NCBI RefSeq assembly: GCF_014596465.1
Contig: NZ_MECK01000625.1
Location: forward strand, 1 to 34,515
Direction of reading: 5' to 3'
DNA length: 34,515 bases
DNA from: Streptomyces sp. CBMA123
Lineage (GTDB): Bacteria; Actinomycetota; Actinomycetes; Streptomycetales; Streptomycetaceae
The position numbers and the translations under genes are program-made. Shown in pieces: positions 29,219-34,515 of this stretch; position 1 is the first letter of the stretch, and every line of letters starts with the position of its first letter. The notes under the pieces are model-generated. The model had not been told where the DNA came from, made no database searches, and saw only the letters and a list, made by a program, of their open reading frames with translations.

Positions 29219-31101
29219 GCCCGTCCACCGCCCACCGCTACACCCTCGTCGACAGCGGCTTCCACCGCGACGGCGAACCGTACTTCAGCGTGGGCTTCAA
29301 CTACCACCCCTCCAGCACAGGTTGCGACTACTGGCGGGACTGGGACGCCGAGCGGCTGGACACCGACTTCGCCCGGATGGCCGAACTCGGCTTCAACACC
29401 GTCCGGTTCTTCGTCTTCTGGGCCGACTTCGAACCCGAGCCCGGCGTCTACGACCCGGTGGCCACCGAGCGGCTGCGCGAGTTCGGCGCGCTCGCCGCCC
29501 GGCACGGGCTGCAGTGCCTGCCCTCGCTGCTCACCATCTGGATGAACGGCCAGCGCTTCGACCCGCCGTGGCGGGCCGGCCGGGACCTCTGGCACGACCC
29601 GGAGATGACCGAGCGCCAGCTCGGCTTCGTCCGGCACGTCGCCAAGGCCCTCGGCGGCGTCGCCGACGTCCTCGCCTACGACCTCGGCGACGAGGTCATC
29701 CACGTCGACCAGGCCGCCTCCGGCGCGCTGGGCCCCGACGGGGTCCGCCGCTGGTGGGGCCTGCTCGCCGAGGCCGTCCGGGAGGCCCACCCCGGCGCCC
29801 TGGTGCTCCAGGCCAACGAGGCGTCCGCCGTCACCGGCGCGCACGCCTTCCGGCCCGAGCACGCCGACCCGCTCGACCTGGTGGGCCTGCACGGCTTCCC
29901 GGTGTGGACCCCGTTCCACATCGAGTCGGTCGCCGCCCCCAAGGCCACCGCCCTGGTGCCCTACCTGGTCCGCCGCGGCCGGGCGCACCGGCCGGTGCTG
30001 GTCGACGAACTCGGCAGCTACGGCTGCGACGAGGACACCGCCCGGGACTACCTGCGGGCCGCCGCCCACGGCGCGCTGGCCGCCGGCGCCTGCGGGGTGA
30101 TCGTCTGGTGCTGGCAGGACTTCACCACCGAGGCCAAGCCGTACGCGCTGCGCCCCAACGAGCGGTTCGTCGGCCTGCTGCGCGCCGACGGCACGCCCAA
30201 GCCGGCCATGGCGGCCTTCCGGGAGTTCGCCGGCCGGGCGACCGGCGAACTGGCCGGGTTCCGGCCGCTGCCCGCCCCCGTCGGCGTCCACCTGCCCGAG
30301 CACCGGGAGGACGGCGACGCCGGCTACCTGGCCTCCGGCGGCTCCGCCGCGGCGGCCGGCTTCTACGCCGCCCAGCTGCTGCAACGCGCCCACCTGCCGT
30401 ACGAGTTCACGGCCGGCCCGCCGGTCGCCCCCGGCGCGCCCGGCGGCCACCGGATGCTGGTCTGCCCCTCCGTGCGGCACATCACCCTGGACGGCCAGCG
30501 GGCCCTGGCCGAGTACGTCGCGGCCGGCGGCGTCCTGCTCTACACCGGCGGCGACCTGCTGCACGGCTTCGGCGGGGAGGAGCTGTTCGGCGTCCGGATC
30601 ACCGACTTCACCCTGCGGGCCGAGGACGCCGACTCCTTCACCTGGCAGGGCACCCGGTACCCGCTGGCCCGGGAGGCCGGCCAGCTGCCGGTGCTCGCCG
30701 CGACCACCGCCACCGTGCTCGCCGTCTTCCCCGACGGTTCGCCCGCGCTCACCCGCAACCGCCACGGCGACGGCGTCGCCTACCACCTCAACGCCCCGTT
30801 CGAGCAGCAGCTCAACGCCCCGCACCGGCTGGACGAGCAGCCCTGGCACCGGCTCTACGCGGACGTCGCCGCCGCCGAGGGCCTCGCCGGGGAACTCGTC
30901 GGGCGGCCCACCGTGGACAGCCCCGAGGTCGAGGTGACCGTCCTGGGCCGCGGCGACGAACGGCGCGCCCTGGTGGTCAACCACGCCCCGCGCGCGGTCC
31001 GCACCACGCTGCACCACGGCCTTGGGGCCGAACCCCTGGAACTCGGCCCCAAGGCCGTGCACCTGATCGGCTGGACGCGGCGACGGGAGGCCGACGCGTG
31101 A
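29215..31101 (+). CDS. Cytosolic glycoside hydrolase, GH5/GH42-like with amidotransferase-like domain
   Basis: A 628-residue protein from GTG 29215, overlapping the previous stop. The TIM barrel (1-330) has the GFNYHPSS start, ELGFNTVRFFVFWADFEP, an acid/base Glu at E160 in DLGDEVIHVD (in place of the usual Asn-Glu) and a nucleophile Glu at E265 in VLVDELGSYG, as in clan GH-A. WCWQDFTTEAKPY follows. Residues about 345-500 form a Rossmann-like segment (YLASGGSAAAAGFYAAQLL, MLVCPSVRHIT, GGVLLYTGGDLLHGF) similar to the trimerisation domain of GH42 beta-galactosidases. No signal peptide, so it acts inside the cell, on a biosynthetic glycoside rather than a nutrient. Congocidine-type clusters carry a glycoside hydrolase of this sort. 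Confidence 0.82.
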   Translation: MSPSTAHRYTLVDSGFHRDGEPYFSVGFNYHPSSTGCDYWRDWDAERLDTDFARMAELGFNTVRFFVFWADFEPEPGVYDPVATERLREFGALAARHGLQCLPSLLTIWMNGQRFDPPWRAGRDLWHDPEMTERQLGFVRHVAKALGGVADVLAYDLGDEVIHVDQAASGALGPDGVRRWWGLLAEAVREAHPGALVLQANEASAVTGAHAFRPEHADPLDLVGLHGFPVWTPFHIESVAAPKATALVPYLVRRGRAHRPVLVDELGSYGCDEDTARDYLRAAAHGALAAGACGVIVWCWQDFTTEAKPYALRPNERFVGLLRADGTPKPAMAAFREFAGRATGELAGFRPLPAPVGVHLPEHREDGDAGYLASGGSAAAAGFYAAQLLQRAHLPYEFTAGPPVAPGAPGGHRMLVCPSVRHITLDGQRALAEYVAAGGVLLYTGGDLLHGFGGEELFGVRITDFTLRAEDADSFTWQGTRYPLAREAGQLPVLAATTATVLAVFPDGSPALTRNRHGDGVAYHLNAPFEQQLNAPHRLDEQPWHRLYADVAAAEGLAGELVGRPTVDSPEVEVTVLGRGDERRALVVNHAPRAVRTTLHHGLGAEPLELGPKAVHLIGWTRRREADA

Positions 31102-31979
31102 TCATCGACGCCCACGTCCACGCGGGGGAGTACTACCGGCACTACACGGCCGCCTTCGCCGAGGAGATGATGGCCACCACCGGCATGCCGCCGGAGGCCC
31201 TGACCGCGCCCGAGGCCGCGCTGCTCGCCCACATGGACGAGGCCGGCGTGGACCGGGCCTTCCTGCTCGCCTTCGACGTCCAGCGGATCGAGGGGTTCAA
31301 GGTCCCCAACGAGTTCGTCGCCGCGATCTGCGCCCGCCACCCCGAGCGCTTCACCGGCTTCGCCTCGGTCGACGCCGGCACCCCCGGCGCCGCCGCCGAA
31401 CTGCGCCACGCCGTCACCGAACTGGGGCTCGCCGGGCTCAAGACCGCCCCCTGCTACCTGCGGATGTCCCCCGCCGACCCGCTCTGGAACGACGTCTACG
31501 AGACGGCCCAGGAACTGGACGTCCCGGTCCTGGTCCACACCGGCTACACCCCGGCGAAGAAGGCCGACCCCCGGTTCTTCAACCCCCGGCTGCTCGACCG
31601 CGTCGCCACCGACTTCCCCGGCCTGCGGCTGATCCTCGCCCACCTCGGCACGCCCTGGACCGACACCGCCCTGGAGATGATGGCCCGTCATCCCAGGGTG
31701 TACGCCGACCTGTCCATCTTCAGCTGGTACCGGCCGGCCCCCACCGTCGCCGCCGCCCTGGCCCGGGCCCGCGGCCTCGGCGTGCTGGACCGGCTGATGT
31801 GGGGCACCGACCACCCCTTCTGCACCATGACCGACTCGGTGACCCGGATGCGCGAACTCGCCACCGACGACTCGCTCTGGCCCGACGGCACCGCACTCAC
31901 CCCGGCCGAACACGCCTCCCTGATGGGTGGCGCGGCGGCCGGGCTCCTCGCCGCGACCCAGGGGGGAACGCACCCGTGA
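31098..31979 (+). CDS. Amidohydrolase-2 family enzyme
   Basis: A 293-residue TIM-barrel metal enzyme of the ACMSD/gamma-resorcylate decarboxylase type. GTG 31098 overlaps the previous stop and has GGGAGG seven bases upstream. Metal ligands are visible: H6-x-H8 (IIDAHVH), H147 (VLVHTGY), H182 (ILAHLGTPW) and D238 (WGTDHP). GLKTAPCYLRMSPADPLW lies where substrate-contacting residues occur. Members hydrolyse C-N or C-O bonds or decarboxylate acids. In this context it could deacetylate, dehydrate or ring-open an amino-uronic acid intermediate; which of these cannot be deduced. Confidence 0.88.
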   Translation: MIIDAHVHAGEYYRHYTAAFAEEMMATTGMPPEALTAPEAALLAHMDEAGVDRAFLLAFDVQRIEGFKVPNEFVAAICARHPERFTGFASVDAGTPGAAAELRHAVTELGLAGLKTAPCYLRMSPADPLWNDVYETAQELDVPVLVHTGYTPAKKADPRFFNPRLLDRVATDFPGLRLILAHLGTPWTDTALEMMARHPRVYADLSIFSWYRPAPTVAAALARARGLGVLDRLMWGTDHPFCTMTDSVTRMRELATDDSLWPDGTALTPAEHASLMGGAAAGLLAATQGGTHP

Positions 31980-33019
31980 AGACCCTGCAATGGCACGCCC
32001 CCCGCGACGTCCGGATCGTCGAGGCGCCCGTCCCCGCGCTGACCGGCCCCGGCGACGCGCTGGTCCGGGTGGTCCGCTCCGCCGTCTGTGGCACCGACCT
32101 GCACCCCTACCGCGGGGAGATACCCGGCTTCACCCCCGGCACCGTCACCGGCCACGAGTTCACCGGCGTGGTCGAGCGGGTCGGCGCCGGGGTGCGCGGC
32201 TTCCGCCCCGGCGACCGGGTGGTCGCCTCCGACGTGATCGCCTGCGGCAGCTGCTGGTACTGCGCGCGCGGCTGGCACTACCAGTGCGCCGAGGTCGGCC
32301 TGTTCGGCTACGACACCGTGGTCGGCACCACCCCGGTGGCCGGCGGCCACGCCGAGTACGTCCGGATCCCGTTCGCCGACACCGTGCTGTCCGCGATCCC
32401 CGACGAGGTCACCGACGAACAGGCCCTGTTCGTCGGGGACATCCTCGCCACCGGCTACGCCGCCGCCGAACGCGCCGGGATCCGGCCCGGCGACGTGGTC
32501 GCCGTGGTCGGCTGCGGACCGGTCGGCCTGATGGCCCTCAAGGCGGCCCAACTGATGGGCGCCGCCGAGGTCCTGGCGATCGACCCGGCCGAGAGCCGGC
32601 GGGCGACCGCCGCCGCCCAGGGCGCGGTGCCGCTGGCCACCGGCGACGACCTCGCCGAGAAGGTCCGCGCGCTGACCGAGGGCCGCGGCGCCGACGTCGT
32701 CCTGGAGGCCGTCGGCGTGGACGCCTCGCTGCGCAGCGCGCTGGAGATCGTCCGGCCGCTGGGCACCGTCTGCGCCGTCGGCGCCCACGCCTCGGAGGCC
32801 ATGCCGATGCCCACCGGCCTCGCCTTCGGCAAGGAACTCACCCTCCGGTTCGCCGTCGGGGACCCGATCAGCTCCCGCGACCGGCTGATGCGGCTGATCC
32901 GCACCGGACGCATCGACCCCACCTTCCTGATCTCCCACCGACTGCCCCTCGCCGAGGCCGTGGAGGGCTTCAAGCTCTTCGACGCCGGCCACGCCATGAA
33001 GGTGGTCCTGGTCCCGTGA
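31976..33019 (+). CDS. Zinc-dependent alcohol dehydrogenase (MDR)
   Basis: A 347-residue medium-chain dehydrogenase from GTG 31976 (GTGA overlap; GGGGGG nine bases upstream). Catalytic zinc ligands C38, H60 and E61 (GHEFTGVVE). Structural zinc cysteines C90, C93, C96 and C104 (CGSCWYCARGWHYQC), all present. The nucleotide fold is VVGCGPVGLMALKAA, followed by AIDPAESRR. It belongs to the sorbitol/threonine/formaldehyde dehydrogenase-like branch and oxidises a secondary alcohol with NAD(P)+. In the pyrrolamide analogy it would oxidise a sugar-derived hydroxyl before cyclisation to the pyrrole. Its end overlaps the following adenylation gene. Confidence 0.92.
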   Translation: MKTLQWHAPRDVRIVEAPVPALTGPGDALVRVVRSAVCGTDLHPYRGEIPGFTPGTVTGHEFTGVVERVGAGVRGFRPGDRVVASDVIACGSCWYCARGWHYQCAEVGLFGYDTVVGTTPVAGGHAEYVRIPFADTVLSAIPDEVTDEQALFVGDILATGYAAAERAGIRPGDVVAVVGCGPVGLMALKAAQLMGAAEVLAIDPAESRRATAAAQGAVPLATGDDLAEKVRALTEGRGADVVLEAVGVDASLRSALEIVRPLGTVCAVGAHASEAMPMPTGLAFGKELTLRFAVGDPISSRDRLMRLIRTGRIDPTFLISHRLPLAEAVEGFKLFDAGHAMKVVLVP

Positions 33020-34515
33020 ACCCCCTCCTTCTCCCCGCCGACGGGCCGGCCACCCTCCCCGCCCTGCTGGCGGAACGGGTCCGCCGCACGCCCGACGCCC
33101 CCGCGCTGGACTGCGGCGGCACCCGGCTCAGCTACCGGGAACTGGACCGGCGGGCCGGGCTGCTGGCCCACCGGCTGCGCGGCGCCGGCGTCGGACCGGA
33201 CGTCCCGGTCGGCCTCCACCTGCACCGCTCGGTGGAACTGGCCGTCGCCCTGCTCGCCGTCCTCAAGGCGGGCGGCGCCTGCGTGCCGCTGGACCCGGGG
33301 TACCCGGCCGAGCGGCTCGCCTTCGTCCTCGGCGACGTCGGCGCCCCCGTCCTGCTCACCACCGCGGGCCTCGCCGGCCGGCTCCCCGGGCCCACCGCCC
33401 GCGTCCTGCTCGTCGACGAGGCCGCGGATGTCGCCGACGGCCCGCTGGACGAGGCCGGGGTGCACCCCGAGAACCTCGGCTGGATCGCCTACACCTCCGG
33501 CTCCACCGGCCGCCCCAAAGGCGTCCCGCTGGGCCAGGCCGCGCTGGCCGCGCTGGCCCTCGGCATCGCCGGCCGGCTGGAGCTGACCGGCGCCGACCGG
33601 GTCCTCCAGTTCGCCTCCATCGGCTTCTCGGTGGCGGCCGAGGAGGTCCTGTCCACCTGGGCCGCCGGTGCCTGCCTGGTGCTGGACCCGGCCGAGGAAC
33701 TCGCCGACAGCGCCCGGCTGCTCGCCCTGGTCGAACGCGAACGCGTCTCGGTGCTCCAGCTGACCCCGTCCTACTGGTACGAGTGGCTGCGCGAACTCGA
33801 CCGCGGGCAGGGCCCGGTGGCCCCGCCCGCACTGCGGCTGCTGGTCGTCGGCAGCGAACCCGTCGCCGTCGACAAGGTCGCCGACTGGTGCGCCACCGGC
33901 GTCCGGCTGGTCCAGGAGTACGGCGCCACCGAGGCCACCGTCTCCCAGCTGCTGCACGAGACCGCGGCCGGCGCCGAGGAGATCCGCGGCTGGGACCGGC
34001 TGCCCATCGGCACCCCGCTGCCCGGGACGCACGCCCACATCCTCGACGAGCGGATGGAACCGGTGCCCGACGGCGAGCCGGGCGAGCTGTACCTCGGCGG
34101 CCCCGGTGTCTCCCGCGGCTACCTCGGACTGCCCGCCCTGACCGCCGACCGCTTCCTGCCCGACCCCTTCACCGACCGCCCCGGCGGCCGGATGTACCGG
34201 ACCCGCGACCTGGCCCGCCGACTCCCCGACGGCGCCCTGGAGTTCCTCGGCCGGATCGACTACCAGCTCAACATCCGCGGCATCCGGGTCGAGCCCGGCG
34301 AGGTCGAGAACGCCATCGGCCAGTTCCCCGGCGTCCTGGACAGCGCCGTCCTGGCCCGCCCCGACGACAACGGCGCCGAGCAGCTGGTCGCCTGCGTGGT
34401 GTGGGCGGGCGACCCGGAGGTCCGGGCGCTGCGCGCCCGGCTGCGCGCGGTGCTGCCCCCGGCCCTGGTGCCCGCCCGGTTCGCCGCGCTGCCCGCGCTG
34501 CCGCTGACCGCCAAC
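33016..34515 (+). CDS. NRPS adenylation domain with non-canonical pocket, C-terminus beyond window
   Basis: The 500 residues visible from GTG 33016 (GTGA overlap) run off the right edge just before the A10 motif. Motifs: A3 YTSGSTGRPKG (159-169), A5 VQEYGATEAT, A6 GELYLGGPGVSRGY, A7 YRTRDLA, and A8 GRIDYQLNIRGIRVEPGEVE. At A4 the sequence is IGFSVAAEEV, so Ser205 stands where GrsA has Asp235, and Glu follows at the W239 position. Loss of this Asp usually means the substrate lacks a free alpha-amino group. An aromatic acid such as 4-acetamido- or 4-aminopyrrole-2-carboxylate would fit. A carrier or condensation domain may follow downstream. There is no upstream condensation domain. Confidence 0.88.
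   Translation, partial: MNPLLLPADGPATLPALLAERVRRTPDAPALDCGGTRLSYRELDRRAGLLAHRLRGAGVGPDVPVGLHLHRSVELAVALLAVLKAGGACVPLDPGYPAERLAFVLGDVGAPVLLTTAGLAGRLPGPTARVLLVDEAADVADGPLDEAGVHPENLGWIAYTSGSTGRPKGVPLGQAALAALALGIAGRLELTGADRVLQFASIGFSVAAEEVLSTWAAGACLVLDPAEELADSARLLALVERERVSVLQLTPSYWYEWLRELDRGQGPVAPPALRLLVVGSEPVAVDKVADWCATGVRLVQEYGATEATVSQLLHETAAGAEEIRGWDRLPIGTPLPGTHAHILDERMEPVPDGEPGELYLGGPGVSRGYLGLPALTADRFLPDPFTDRPGGRMYRTRDLARRLPDGALEFLGRIDYQLNIRGIRVEPGEVENAIGQFPGVLDSAVLARPDDNGAEQLVACVVWAGDPEVRALRARLRAVLPPALVPARFAALPALPLTAN

Noticed and set aside
1..34515. CRISPR array, tRNA/rRNA genes, insertion sequences or prophage genes
   Set aside because: No regularly spaced repeats, cloverleaf-like or rRNA sequences, transposase or integrase motifs were seen on either strand.

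Overview
This is a high-GC actinomycete chromosome segment, almost certainly Streptomyces or Kitasatospora. The evidence is nearly exclusive G/C at third codon positions, frequent GTG/TTG starts, and a housekeeping block in Streptomyces-like order: folK, folB, SnoaL-like, folP, MprF-like, folE, ftsH, hpt, tilS, DUF2342 zinc protein, dacB, then divergent ppa.

Region 1 (1-17.2 kb) is conserved core. On the minus strand, folP, a SnoaL/NTF2-fold gene, folB, folK, a DUF3180 membrane protein and a coiled-coil membrane protein form a folate operon. Upstream of it lie an MprF-like lipid aminoacyltransferase, folE, ftsH, hpt and tilS, then a DUF2342 metalloprotease-like gene and a PBP4-type DD-carboxypeptidase. 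An esterase-like membrane protein gene and a ferritin-like diiron gene sit on the plus strand between the MprF-like gene and folE. Soluble inorganic pyrophosphatase (ppa) ends the block with a strong hairpin terminator.

Region 2 (17.2-18.45 kb) is a short border. It holds a heme oxygenase gene behind a nearly perfect DmdR/IdeR iron box, and a convergent dodecin gene.

Region 3 (18.5 kb to the end, open at the right edge) is a biosynthetic gene cluster, all on the plus strand. It starts with a small ORF resembling only the C-terminal subdomain of an adenylation enzyme. Next come a UvrA paralogue that seems to lack the UvrB-binding segment (likely self-protection), a stand-alone adenylation enzyme and a DUF2156/Fem-like putative acyltransferase. 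A tightly coupled carbohydrate series follows: NDP-sugar dehydrogenase, NAD-dependent epimerase/decarboxylase, GT4 glycosyltransferase, DegT aminotransferase, cytosolic glycoside hydrolase, amidohydrolase-2 and zinc alcohol dehydrogenase. The last gene begins with a second adenylation domain, which lacks the usual amino-group-binding Asp and is cut by the window edge. This combination closely resembles the sugar-processing set that makes 4-acetamidopyrrole-2-carboxylate from N-acetylglucosamine in the congocidine (netropsin) cluster. My best hypothesis is a pyrrolamide-type DNA minor-groove-binder cluster with an unusual UvrA-type resistance gene and two extra acyl-activating/transferring enzymes. 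No regulator, exporter, condensation domain or carrier protein of the cluster is visible, so it must continue to the right.
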